DNA of 42,939 nt from Methanosarcinaceae archaeon (lineage in GTDB: Archaea > Halobacteriota > Methanosarcinia > Methanosarcinales > Methanosarcinaceae): positions 1-42,939 of the forward strand of contig JAIPUR010000022.1 in assembly GCA_020055655.1 (NCBI GenBank), in the 5' to 3' direction. The notes under the pieces are model-generated. The model saw only the letters and a list, made by a program, of their open reading frames with translations. It did not search any database and had not been told where the DNA came from. Made by a program: the position numbers and the translations under genes. Numbering within the stretch: the first letter of the stretch is position 1; each line of letters opens with the position of its first letter. Of this stretch, positions 8,385 through 16,826 are shown in pieces.

Positions 8385-10316
8385 ATGCAAAATTATGGAT
8401 TATTCCTTATACTGATGGCGATTTATTTGTTATGTCTCATTGGTATCGGGGTTTACTTTACTAAACGTCAAAAATCAGTAACTGATTTCTGGCTTGCTGG
8501 GCGTAAGGTCAGCTCGCTTGGTATTGGAATGTCAGCAGCATCTTCGTGGATGACGGCAGGTGGGATCCTTGCTGTAATTGGATTTTATATGATACTTGGA
8601 ATGGGCTCCATCTGGGGATTCGTTGCACCAAACATTCTATCCTTGCTGCTGATCGCTTTGCTTGTAGGCAAGATCAAACATCTGCCTGCTATAACCCAGC
8701 CTGAACTTCTCGAACAGAGATACAGCAGTGCGTTACGTGGTCCTGTTGCTCTGATCATTGCTATTGTAATGGTACTTTTTGCTGTAGCTGATATCATTGG
8801 TTTTTCACTTGTACTTCAGATATTCTTCGGTATGCCACCAATATATGCAGTGATCATAGTCGCCCTTGCTATCTCACTTTACGTGACATTAGGTGGTTTT
8901 TCAGCGGTTATATGGACTGATATGATACAGTTCGTTCTGCTTGCAACTTTCTCACTTGTAATGGCAGTACTGGTTTTAAATGCTGCAACAGCAGGTTCAG
9001 CTGATGTAGCTTCAATCAGTGTTTCAGATCTTTTCGGTAATGTTTCATCATCCTGGTGGAATCCCTTCATCATAGGACTTCCAATGGTGATGATATTTGT
9101 TTTCGCTATCATTCCTGGATGGGTTACGGAACAGGATCCATGGCAGAGGATCTGGGCTGCAAGAGATGAAAAATCTGCACGTAATGGAATGATCCTTGCT
9201 TCTTTCCTTATATTCCTTGTATTCGGTGTGGCATGTAGCGTTATTGCCATTGGTCTGAATTATCTATATCCTGCTATTCCAGAGCTTTATAATCAGATCG
9301 GCATGGGAGCAATGGCAGAGGCAGAACCGGCTTTGCTTATATTCATTGAGCAGATGCTCTCTCCACTTGCACTGGCTCTGGCTGGTGTGGGCCTTGCTGC
9401 AGCTGCAATGTCCTCTGCAGATACATTTGCAACATCCGGTGGCTCATGTCTTTCTCGTGACATCTACCAGAGGTACATAAAACCAGATGCAACCATGAAG
9501 CAAATGATGGCTGTCAACAGGCTCAGTGTTCTTATTATAGTTGCAGCAGCTGCGATTTCTTCCTTTTACATAAAGGGAATTATCGAAGCTATTCACATTG
9601 CAACCTTTATTGCCAGTGCTTCCTACTTCTTCCCGCTAATGGGAGGACTTTTTTGGAAGCGTGCAACAAAAGAAGGAGCATTTGCAGGACTTGTTGTCGG
9701 TGCATTAGCGCAGATCAGCTTTACAATTATTGATATAATCAAGACTCCTCCCTTTGCACCTACATATCTTTCAGGTATTCACCCTGCACTTGATCATCAT
9801 GGTGTAATTCTGGGAATGATTCTTAGCGGACTTGCTTTCTTTTTAGTCTCCATTATGACAAAACCATCAGATACTGCAAATCTCGCACCGTTCTTTGCAG
9901 ATGAAGCAGAGAAACTAGAGAAGGAAGATATCAAGGTGGAGGAATCTGACAAGGACTTCCAGAAGATGCTTAAGGCAGTTGAAAAGGAAAGAACGGGTGA
10001 TCGTGCTGTTATCAAATTGAATCTGGAAGCATCTGCTACAATTAACTGGAACAGATTTGTCGGTGAGATAAAATCAATACACCCATCATGGATAACTCCA
10101 AGTGGAATTGATTCGGTTTACTGGCTCACAAAAGCGGATATGCTTGCCTGTGTATCACTTACCCGTGGTCACAATGAAAAGGAGATCTGGTTTAGCTGTG
10201 AGCCAAAGTCAGATGATCTGGATGATAGTGTAAAGGAATTATTTGTTGCTTTCAAACAGGTAGCGGAGGCACTTGAGAATATTGGTGTTCTGTTGTCTTT
10301 GCATGTTGCGGAATGA
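8385..10316 (+). CDS. Sodium:solute symporter (SSS/PutP family) with C-terminal soluble extension
   Basis: A 643-residue integral membrane transporter. Around 13 hydrophobic segments span residues 5-492, and SSS hallmarks are visible: DFWLAGRK (34-41), ASSWMTAGG (52-60), the GGFSAVIWTDMIQF stretch (170-183), and AAAMSSADTFATSGG (339-353), which contributes Na+-site serines. The substrate (amino acid, betaine, or carboxylate) cannot be read from sequence. Residues about 495-643 form a hydrophilic tail with a charged linker (EKLEKEDIKVEES) and a compact C-terminal domain (545-643) that I do not recognise. Ordinary SSS proteins of about 500 residues lack it. A strong terminator follows, so the gene is monocistronic. 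Confidence 0.88.
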   Translation: MQNYGLFLILMAIYLLCLIGIGVYFTKRQKSVTDFWLAGRKVSSLGIGMSAASSWMTAGGILAVIGFYMILGMGSIWGFVAPNILSLLLIALLVGKIKHLPAITQPELLEQRYSSALRGPVALIIAIVMVLFAVADIIGFSLVLQIFFGMPPIYAVIIVALAISLYVTLGGFSAVIWTDMIQFVLLATFSLVMAVLVLNAATAGSADVASISVSDLFGNVSSSWWNPFIIGLPMVMIFVFAIIPGWVTEQDPWQRIWAARDEKSARNGMILASFLIFLVFGVACSVIAIGLNYLYPAIPELYNQIGMGAMAEAEPALLIFIEQMLSPLALALAGVGLAAAAMSSADTFATSGGSCLSRDIYQRYIKPDATMKQMMAVNRLSVLIIVAAAAISSFYIKGIIEAIHIATFIASASYFFPLMGGLFWKRATKEGAFAGLVVGALAQISFTIIDIIKTPPFAPTYLSGIHPALDHHGVILGMILSGLAFFLVSIMTKPSDTANLAPFFADEAEKLEKEDIKVEESDKDFQKMLKAVEKERTGDRAVIKLNLEASATINWNRFVGEIKSIHPSWITPSGIDSVYWLTKADMLACVSLTRGHNEKEIWFSCEPKSDDLDDSVKELFVAFKQVAEALENIGVLLSLHVAE

Positions 10317-10330
10317 TCTGGGAAAATTAG

Positions 10331-10366
10331 TTACTTTGGATTGTTCCAAAGTAATTTATCTTTTTT
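10331..10366 (+). terminator. Hairpin plus T-run after the symporter gene
   Basis: A perfect 10-bp stem, TTACTTTGGA with TCCAAAGTAA around a TTGT loop, is followed by TTTATCTTTTTT. It lies 15 bases after the symporter stop codon. Confidence 0.75.
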
Positions 10367-10457
10367 ATTGATTTTTATTATTTTTTATTTATTGTATATA
10401 TTTTGATATGGAAAAAGCTTTAAGTAGATTACCTTTCTATATTTGTTCGTGGTACAG

Positions 10458-10748
10458 ATGAAATCAGGAAGTTCTATTTTTGATATTAAATCTACTAAGG
10501 AAAATAGAGGCAAGTTAGAGTCACTCAAGAATGATTTCAATAAGCTCTCCAGTCAGGAGAAGTTCGATGTCCTCGAGTTTCAAAATATAATGTTTGAATC
10601 ATTATCAAAATATAATGAGCTTTCGGGGATTGAAAGTGAAACAGATGTAAGTGGAATTATTTCCCGTATGTCTTCAAGATCGCTGGATCATTCCCAGCGC
10701 TGCATGTCTTACCTTAGATCAAATGTGGCATGCAAAAAAGATGAATAG
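10458..10748 (+). CDS. Small uncharacterised helical protein
   Basis: A 96-residue hydrophilic protein starting MKSGSSIFDIKST. It is mostly predicted helix (a lysine/leucine-rich first half, then SLSKYNELSGIE), with two cysteines near the C-terminus (QRCMSYLRSNVACKK). I do not recognise a family. The ATG at 10458 is preferred, although GTG (10449) and TTG (10443) lie in frame just upstream. There is no ribosome-binding site, but CTTTAAGTAG about 30-40 bases upstream could give a leaderless transcript. It is flanked by the symporter terminator and the promoter of the methionine synthase gene, so it is transcribed alone. Confidence 0.6.
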   Translation: MKSGSSIFDIKSTKENRGKLESLKNDFNKLSSQEKFDVLEFQNIMFESLSKYNELSGIESETDVSGIISRMSSRSLDHSQRCMSYLRSNVACKKDE

Positions 10749-10778
10749 GCATCTTAAAACAAACCTAATACGCAAAAC

Positions 10779-10788
10779 TTATAAGTTT
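10779..10788 (+). promoter_or_regulatory. TATA box of the MetE-type gene
   Basis: ACTTATAAGTTTA lies 21-30 bases upstream of the ATG at 10809, so transcription would begin at or very near the start codon (leaderless). A second CTTATAAAG at 10796-10804 is too close to serve that start. Confidence 0.45.
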
Positions 10789-10808
10789 AACCAATCTTAT
10801 AAAGACAT

Positions 10809-11843
10809 ATGACTGAGATTATTTTTGATGATATTGGAAGTTTCCCTCTACCGGACGATGTTTCAAAGGATTGGATCATGAACAAGTTTGCTGAGGGAAA
10901 AGATGATGATGAGCTGTCAGCACTTTTGAAAAATGCTTTTAGAATGAAAATTGATGCCGGTGTGCAAGTTCCAACATACCCTCAATATCAGGATATGAAC
11001 GAACAGTTCTTATCTGTAATTCGTGATCCTGAAAATTGTGATGACCCTTTTAAAGTCAAACAGGATGCTGCCCGCATAATGGAACTTGAATCAATTGAGC
11101 CGGTTGCAAAGGCCTATATGGAAGAAACTGGAGATAAACTGGATATTCGTGTATGTGTAACAGGTCCTCTTGAGCTTTATCTTAAAGAATTTGGTGGAAC
11201 CGAGTACGTTGATATTCTCAATATTTTCGGAGAAAGCATGGATAATTTTGTCAAGAATTCATTATCAAATGCCAAAAACTTCAACATAAGAACAGTTTCT
11301 ATTGATGAACCAAGTATAGGCATAAATCCTCAGGTCATGTTCGATGATGACCAGCTTATCACTGCAATGGATAAAGCGTGCCACTCAGCAAAGAAGAATG
11401 GCTGTGATGTTGAGATTCACTTACATTCACCTCTCCACTACACACTGGCAACCCAGGCAGAAAATATCAGTGTCATTGGTGTGGAATCTGCAGCAACTCC
11501 CTCATATCTTGAATTAATAGACAGGAAGGTACTTGAAGACTCAGATTCCTTCCTGCGTGTAGGGGTTGCAAGAACAGATATCTTCAATTTGGTAGCAACA
11601 CTTAATGAAAAGTACAACACCAATGTATGGAAAGAGACCCAGCATTTCCCTGAGATCATTAATGAGATGGAAACTCCTGCAGTCATATCCAAGAGGCTTG
11701 CAAATGCATACTCTATGTTTGATGAACGCATAAAATATGCAGGTCCTGATTGTGGTATTGGCTCTTGGCCATCACAGGAGATCGCAGCTCAGTTGCTCAG
11801 GAATACTGCAGAAGGTATCGCTGATTTTAAGAAAGGCATTTGA
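10809..11843 (+). CDS. Short archaeal MetE-type (core) methionine synthase homologue
   Basis: A 344-residue protein corresponding to the C-terminal catalytic half of cobalamin-independent methionine synthase. Archaeal enzymes of this size are thought to take the methyl group from a methylcorrinoid protein rather than a folate (family knowledge). Visible landmarks are GSFPLP at the N-terminus, SIDEPSIG (164-171, homocysteine pocket), the metal-ligand region IHLHSP (203-208), VESAA with E226, and AGPDCGIGSWPS with C315. The usual zinc ligands are His-x-Cys, Glu, Cys. Here the first pair reads H204-x-H206, so one cysteine ligand is replaced by histidine. It could therefore be a functional variant or a related alkyltransferase. 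It has its own promoter. Confidence 0.78.
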   Translation: MTEIIFDDIGSFPLPDDVSKDWIMNKFAEGKDDDELSALLKNAFRMKIDAGVQVPTYPQYQDMNEQFLSVIRDPENCDDPFKVKQDAARIMELESIEPVAKAYMEETGDKLDIRVCVTGPLELYLKEFGGTEYVDILNIFGESMDNFVKNSLSNAKNFNIRTVSIDEPSIGINPQVMFDDDQLITAMDKACHSAKKNGCDVEIHLHSPLHYTLATQAENISVIGVESAATPSYLELIDRKVLEDSDSFLRVGVARTDIFNLVATLNEKYNTNVWKETQHFPEIINEMETPAVISKRLANAYSMFDERIKYAGPDCGIGSWPSQEIAAQLLRNTAEGIADFKKGI

Positions 11844-12051
11844 GAGTGCCCAACTGGTTAATTTTCGCAAATTGATATGTTGAGATTAAAAAGGTATTTT
11901 TAATTTCACATTAATTTCTCTTTCAATTATTCTTACTTTTTTATTTTAATAGAAGCTCAGCAAAGCCTCATGATATTGTTTTGTCAGGTGTTATATTTTT
12001 TAAAAGCAAATAAACATCCTAAAATTTATATTCTTTCATGAGCATTTTCAA

Positions 12052-13245
12052 ATGGTTATTGTCAATTGGAAATATTTTTCCAATTTGAATTGGTGGTATC
12101 AATTGAAGAAGAAATTCATTTTGATAGCGGTTAGTCTATTCTATATAGCTGCGGTAATCATTGCAGCTGCAGCTGCCGGACAAGTGCTGGATGAAAAAAT
12201 TCCTGTCATCATTGGCTTTAGAAATAGTCCGGACGCTGAATTTGTGGAATCTTTGTCTGGAGAGATCAAATACCAGTATCATTCCATTCCTGCAATTGCA
12301 GCTAAAGTTTCCAGACATTCTATTAGTGATCTGAAAAACTGTCCAAATGTGGAATATGTGGAAATAGATTCAGAGGTCTGTATTGAGGAAAGATCTTTAC
12401 TGATCCCAAATGAGAAAGCAATGTGGGGTCTATCCAGAATTGAAGCTGGCACGGTGAATGAAAGTTTTAAGGGATCTGGAGTGAAGGTAGCTGTTATCGA
12501 CACTGGAATAGATTATACACATCCTGATCTTGCAGCCAATTACCATGGTGGATATGATTTTGTTAATGTTGATACCGATCCCATGGATGACTTTGGTCAC
12601 GGAACACATGTGGCTGGAACAATCGCTGCGGCGGATGATGGGACTGGGTTTATCGGTGTGGCACCGGATGCAAGCATATATGCACTCAAAGCCCTAGATA
12701 GCAATGGATGCGGATGGGCATCTGACATAAATGCTGCCATAGACTGGGCCATCGTTAATGAGATGGATATTGTCTCCATGAGCCTTGGGGGCAGTACTGA
12801 CTTTGTATCCATGCGAAAGTTGTGCCAGGAAGCTAATGATGAGGGTATTGTGCTTGTGGCAGCGTCAGGAAATGGTTATGGTTGCAGCGTCAGTTACCCC
12901 GCAGCCTACGGTACGGTGATCGCTGTCTCAGCAACCTCAGTAATTGACAATTGTGCCTCGTTTTCAAATATTGGAGAAGAGGTCGAGTTATCTGCACCAG
13001 GCGTCAATATCCGTTCAACGGCCCCTGGAGGGGGTTATGATTCCAAGAGCGGAACAAGTATGGCCGCACCCCATGTTTCAGGTCTTGCTGCTCTGCTCCT
13101 GAGTGCTGACAACACATTGGATACTCTGGAAGTACGCATAATACTTAGTAGCACATCCACAGATCTGGGCGATAAGGGAAAGGATGTCTATTTTGGTAAT
13201 GGTCTTATAAATGCAAGTGCAGCTTTGCAAGCGATAAGGAATTAA
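12052..13245 (+). CDS. Secreted subtilisin-like serine protease (S8)
   Basis: A 397-residue protease precursor. A hydrophobic signal or anchor segment (about 21-42) is followed by an I9-type inhibitory propeptide (48-110) and the S8 catalytic domain. The triad is complete: D150 in VIDTGID, H183 in GHGTHVAGT, S336 in SGTSMAAPH, with oxyanion-hole N274 in AASGNG. It is probably exported and self-processed at the cell surface. ATG 12052 lies 27 bases after a TATA-like AATTTATATTC, suiting a leaderless transcript. A TTG at 12103 preceded by GGTGGT would instead give a neat signal peptide starting MKKKFILIAV. A terminator hairpin follows the gene. Confidence 0.93.
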   Translation: MVIVNWKYFSNLNWWYQLKKKFILIAVSLFYIAAVIIAAAAAGQVLDEKIPVIIGFRNSPDAEFVESLSGEIKYQYHSIPAIAAKVSRHSISDLKNCPNVEYVEIDSEVCIEERSLLIPNEKAMWGLSRIEAGTVNESFKGSGVKVAVIDTGIDYTHPDLAANYHGGYDFVNVDTDPMDDFGHGTHVAGTIAAADDGTGFIGVAPDASIYALKALDSNGCGWASDINAAIDWAIVNEMDIVSMSLGGSTDFVSMRKLCQEANDEGIVLVAASGNGYGCSVSYPAAYGTVIAVSATSVIDNCASFSNIGEEVELSAPGVNIRSTAPGGGYDSKSGTSMAAPHVSGLAALLLSADNTLDTLEVRIILSSTSTDLGDKGKDVYFGNGLINASAALQAIRN

Positions 13246-13277
13246 TGTAGTTTCGAATAAAGGCAAAATATAGATTC

Positions 13278-13303
13278 ATGCTATTTTGTCATAGCATCTT
13301 TTT
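13278..13303 (+). terminator. Hairpin plus T-run after the protease gene
   Basis: Stem ATGCTAT/ATAGCAT with a six-base loop is followed by CTTTTT. It lies between the protease gene and the convergent SpoIIM-like gene. Confidence 0.65.
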
Positions 13304-13352
13304 GACTACAATGATATCATTGGCACCATAGTGATCATCGTATGGCCTGTGA

Positions 13353-14369
13353 TCAGACTATCCATTTTTCAACAAGATGATCAAGTGCAATCATTGTTTT
13401 TTCTGCGATGTTCCCCGTCATATTTATTTCAATATATGATGCAACAAGGAGCATTGAAATCATAATTATAAGCATCTTCCAGATATACAATGAGGATAGG
13501 TACTCTTTTGTTATATCAAGTATCCGGGTTACATCCTGCTTTGCTTCTTTGATATTATCTCCAAGGAAAAGCTCTTTATTTTTCACCTCATGGGACTGGA
13601 TGAATGCAAATCTGTATCCAAGTGCTGCAGCCAGGAGGATTGCAGGTAGTTCAATGATACCGTGGGGTATGATAGATATGAAGAAATAGGCCAAATTGTA
13701 AATAATCCCAACTAAAATGCCTTTTGTGCCAAAAATCTGAAATCCGGTTAGTGCACCATTGAAAGTAAAGAATGCAAGTAGTATTCCAAGCAGGAATCCA
13801 TTTACAAGTAGTATCATTACCGGTAACGTATATGGTAGCATATATGCGAATTTATGGTAATCGCTTTTTTCATAACCGCAGTACTGCCACATTGAATCAG
13901 AATCATTGCTCTTTTCTGTAGTTATGCCTGGAAAATCGCTGTCTATAAAAGTAAGCGATCTTTGCAGAAGCTTATTAAAAGGCATTAGTATTTTTTCCAT
14001 GGCAATAGAAATGCTAGCATAGGTCAGATACCTAGATCTTAATTCAATTTCACCTATCATTATAGGATGAACATAAATAAAAAGTGAAGAACCTATAACT
14101 GCAATTAATACGGCAATTGAGTTAAAGATAAAAACAGACCACACTGGGTTTATGTATTCTGCTGTTATCTCTACCTTGGCAACTGCAGCAGAAGCCGTTA
14201 CTACGATAGCCTCATCAACATGTGCAGGCTCCGAGATAAGAAACATCACTGAGTATACTAGTATGCTCAGAAAAAATGCTATGAGAATTGCAAAACTAAA
14301 GTATTTTGCAGACCATACTATCTCTTTCTTTTTAATTAGAAAGCAATATTGTTTTTTATTTGTGTGCAT
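13353..14369 (-). CDS. SpoIIM-like (DUF95) integral membrane protein
   Basis: A 338-residue membrane protein. Hydrophobic segments are near 23-46, 77-100, 178-202, 215-236, 238-257 and 295-315. The conserved SpoIIM/DUF95 signature is present: LLVNGFLLGI (187-196) followed by IPHGIIELPAI (234-244). In Bacillus SpoIIM works in septal wall remodelling. Archaeal homologues have no established function, so only membership of the family is claimed. It is convergent with the protease gene and divergent from the KaiC-like gene. Confidence 0.82.
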   Translation of the reverse strand: MHTNKKQYCFLIKKKEIVWSAKYFSFAILIAFFLSILVYSVMFLISEPAHVDEAIVVTASAAVAKVEITAEYINPVWSVFIFNSIAVLIAVIGSSLFIYVHPIMIGEIELRSRYLTYASISIAMEKILMPFNKLLQRSLTFIDSDFPGITTEKSNDSDSMWQYCGYEKSDYHKFAYMLPYTLPVMILLVNGFLLGILLAFFTFNGALTGFQIFGTKGILVGIIYNLAYFFISIIPHGIIELPAILLAAALGYRFAFIQSHEVKNKELFLGDNIKEAKQDVTRILDITKEYLSSLYIWKMLIIMISMLLVASYIEINMTGNIAEKTMIALDHLVEKWIV

Positions 14370-14423
14370 ATTTATTTATGGTTACTTTTATAAATATAAT
14401 GGATGTATAGCTGTATAGAGTGT

Positions 14424-14437
14424 AATTATATATAAAG
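14424..14437 (+). promoter_or_regulatory. TATA box of the KaiC-like gene
   Basis: AATTATATATAAAG lies about 35-45 bases before the chosen ATG at 14470, predicting transcription from about 14455-14460, with the GAGG ribosome-binding site inside a very short leader. Confidence 0.45.
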
Positions 14438-14469
14438 AAGTATATTAGTCTATGTTAAGAGGCGAAAAT

Positions 14470-15213
14470 ATGAGAATACCTACAGGAATTGAGGGTTTTG
14501 ATGAATTGGTTCAGGGTGGCTTCCTCGCAGACAGGGTGTATGTCCTTAGCGGTCCACCTGGAAGTGGAAAAACTACATTTGGTGTTCAGTTTTTAGCAGC
14601 AGGTGCTTCCAAGGGTCAGGTCGGGCTTTATGTGACATTACTTGAATGTCCTCAGAACATCATTAATGATATGTCTAATTATGAAATGAATGTAACTTCT
14701 CTGATCAAGATGCAGAAGCTTCTTTTTGCAGATCTGGGTCCAAGAATGGAATATGGTTACATGGATGAGCTGAGCGAATTCGTAACACCTGAATACAATG
14801 TTGGAAAAACTTCTGCTGAATCAGAAGCTCCGTCTCCAGCCATGGTATTTAAAGAAATAGCAGCTTACGTTTCTGAATATGATGTAAAACGCCTTGTAAT
14901 TGATTCAATTTCTGCTATCAGATTCACTTCAAGTGACTTTTCTTTGCAGGAAAAAGAAATGAGTCGCTTTATACGTAACCTCAAAAACCTTGGCTGCACA
15001 ACGGTAATACTATCAGAAATGACTGACCCAACTGCTTACTCTACTGAGCAATTTGCTGCACATGGTGTTATTTTTATGCATAATTTCCTTTATGACAAAA
15101 GCATGACTCGTGCAATTCAGGTCATAAAGATGCGTGGTACAAGACATGATTGTAATATGCGTTCAGTTGATTTTACAAATGCAGGGCTGAAAATTGGTGG
15201 CTATATAGAATAG
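14470..15213 (+). CDS. KaiC-like RecA-superfamily ATPase
   Basis: A 247-residue single-domain KaiC-type ATPase. Features are the PTGIEGFDELVQGG opening (4-17), Walker A GPPGSGKTT (28-36), the YVTLLECPQ strand with a catalytic-type glutamate near E59, and Walker B RLVIDSIS (141-148). Archaeal genomes carry many such proteins with roles in signalling or motility control. The specific role here is unknown. The ATG at 14470 is chosen because GAGGCG lies six to ten bases before it. The ATG at 14452 lacks a site. The downstream gene begins on the last base of this stop codon, so the two are translationally coupled and probably act together. Confidence 0.87.
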   Translation: MRIPTGIEGFDELVQGGFLADRVYVLSGPPGSGKTTFGVQFLAAGASKGQVGLYVTLLECPQNIINDMSNYEMNVTSLIKMQKLLFADLGPRMEYGYMDELSEFVTPEYNVGKTSAESEAPSPAMVFKEIAAYVSEYDVKRLVIDSISAIRFTSSDFSLQEKEMSRFIRNLKNLGCTTVILSEMTDPTAYSTEQFAAHGVIFMHNFLYDKSMTRAIQVIKMRGTRHDCNMRSVDFTNAGLKIGGYIE

Positions 15214-15731
15214 TGGTTATTCCCATGGTTGCGCTTTTCAAGAAAGAACGAGAGGTCAGATCGATCTCTGCTGAAGATAAAGGTAAGCTTGCGGAAGCTG
15301 CTAAAAATCTTGGATACGATGTTGGCTATCATCGACACTCTGAGATTGGCTGGGTCCAGGAAAGCCTTTCAAGACTTGATGAATTTGCAGCTCAGTATGA
15401 TCTGAAAGATTTTGCCCGGGAGCAATACCGGCTTGGAAAGGAAGAAGGCTCAATAACTAAGGATAGGGATACAAAAGGCGGATTCATCAAGGAATACAAT
15501 AAAGATGAGGAAGAAAGATATTCTATAGGCCCTGCAAGTGGCCCGGAAACGAATATATCTGAATCAAAAGTGAATTCCAGATACAGGAATATTTCATATG
15601 AGTTCGAAAACTCATCTGCTCCGATCCAAAAGCCAAGTATGTTTTTAATGCCTGGATCTGTAGAATTCCCAAGTGCAGTGAAAAGGCCTTCTATCCTTGA
15701 AGGCTCCAGACATCTGCTCCCTAAAAAATAG
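15213..15731 (+). CDS. Uncharacterised protein coupled to the KaiC-like ATPase
   Basis: A 172-residue hydrophilic protein of no family I recognise. It starts at GTG 15213, overlapping the KaiC-like stop by one base, or at ATG 15225 (MVALFKKERE). Residues about 18-85 look helical and conserved in character (KLAEAAKNLGYDVGYHRH, then a charged DFAREQYRLGKEEG). The last 80 residues are rich in Ser, Pro and charged residues and are probably disordered. The coupling suggests an adaptor or substrate of the ATPase. It ends one base away from the convergent SelB-like gene, leaving no room for a terminator. Confidence 0.7.
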   Translation: MVIPMVALFKKEREVRSISAEDKGKLAEAAKNLGYDVGYHRHSEIGWVQESLSRLDEFAAQYDLKDFAREQYRLGKEEGSITKDRDTKGGFIKEYNKDEEERYSIGPASGPETNISESKVNSRYRNISYEFENSSAPIQKPSMFLMPGSVEFPSAVKRPSILEGSRHLLPKK

Positions 15732-15732
15732 A

Positions 15733-16770
15733 TTACTGGCTATATCCGAAAGCAATGAATCTTTGTTTTCCATCAAGGTTTGTCAGGACAAACCTATCAT
15801 TTTTGGCATAGGATATTTCCTTTGTACCGGATAATTCAACGATATATGTTTGTCCAGGCTCTGCTTTTTCCATATTTTCGGCATTCTGGGTAATACTTTC
15901 CACTTTCATGGGCGCAGATTGCAGTCCTACGTAAACATGAAGCATATCTCCTACAGCAAATGGTTTTGCCAGTTGGGAAAGTGTAGATTCAAGTGTCACT
16001 CCTGTTGCAACGTTCTCATTTTCTGAGAGTACAAATCCTCTGTCAACATCCTTGGACTGTATACCTTTTAGTGCAAGTCCTACTCTTGCTCCGGTTGGAG
16101 CTGATTTTACATCTATATCATGCATTTGTATGGAGCGGATCTCCAGTGGTTTTTTGGTAGGATATGCCAGCATTTTATCTTTAGCATTAAGAGTTCCCTG
16201 TGCAACAACACCAAGGACCACACATCCAATTCCAGTAACATTGAATGACTGGTCAATGAGCACACGTGTTGGCATCTCATCCATTTCTCTAAGTTCAGTA
16301 TCTACCTTTTCACCCATGCTGGCTATCATTTCTTTTAGTTCTTCCATTCCTTCAAAAGAAGTAGTAGATATTGGGAGGTATTCCCAGTTCTCAAGTACGG
16401 TTCCAACAGTTATCTTCTGAAGTTTCTCTTTAAGCTCATCGAGAGCAAAAGGATAGGATGTATCGGATTTTGTAAGAGCTACAATTCCATGTTTGTATCC
16501 TAAAAGGTCCAGTGCGATGATACATTCTGCTGATACTGGATCAAGTCCCTCTGGTGGTATGCAAAGAACAGCAACATCTGAGAGATTAAGTGCAGTAACA
16601 AGTGATTTTACAGATACGGGATATCCTGTGGCATCAATGGTAGTGAGTATGTTGTCATTTTTAGCATAGTCGTACATTGTGATATCTGTCACATTACCTT
16701 TTTTGCCTAACTTTGCGGCAAGCGCGGTCTTTCCGCTTTTTTCACTTCCAATGATGGTTATTTTAGTCAT
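15733..16770 (-). CDS. Archaeal SelB-like translation-factor relative (aSelBL) with degenerate GTPase centre
   Basis: A 345-residue protein with an EF-Tu/SelB-like GTPase domain (about 1-165), a beta-barrel domain 2 (170-260) and a domain 3-like barrel (260-345). The SelB C-terminal mRNA-binding domain is absent. The P-loop GSEKSGKT (8-15) and the G4 element TKSD (100-103, for NKxD) are present. The G3 element reads DATGY (46-50) where EF-Tu has DCPGH, so the catalytic histidine is a tyrosine. This fits published descriptions of archaeal SelB-like proteins, which keep aminoacyl-tRNA and ribosome contacts but have disrupted GTPase motifs and were once proposed to serve pyrrolysine. The actual role is unsettled. 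It is convergent with the KaiC partner gene. Confidence 0.8.
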   Translation of the reverse strand: MTKITIIGSEKSGKTALAAKLGKKGNVTDITMYDYAKNDNILTTIDATGYPVSVKSLVTALNLSDVAVLCIPPEGLDPVSAECIIALDLLGYKHGIVALTKSDTSYPFALDELKEKLQKITVGTVLENWEYLPISTTSFEGMEELKEMIASMGEKVDTELREMDEMPTRVLIDQSFNVTGIGCVVLGVVAQGTLNAKDKMLAYPTKKPLEIRSIQMHDIDVKSAPTGARVGLALKGIQSKDVDRGFVLSENENVATGVTLESTLSQLAKPFAVGDMLHVYVGLQSAPMKVESITQNAENMEKAEPGQTYIVELSGTKEISYAKNDRFVLTNLDGKQRFIAFGYSQ

Positions 16771-16826
16771 GTAGACACCTTTTATTATGGTCTAACGAAT
16801 AATTCTTTTTAGATATATGTCTTATG

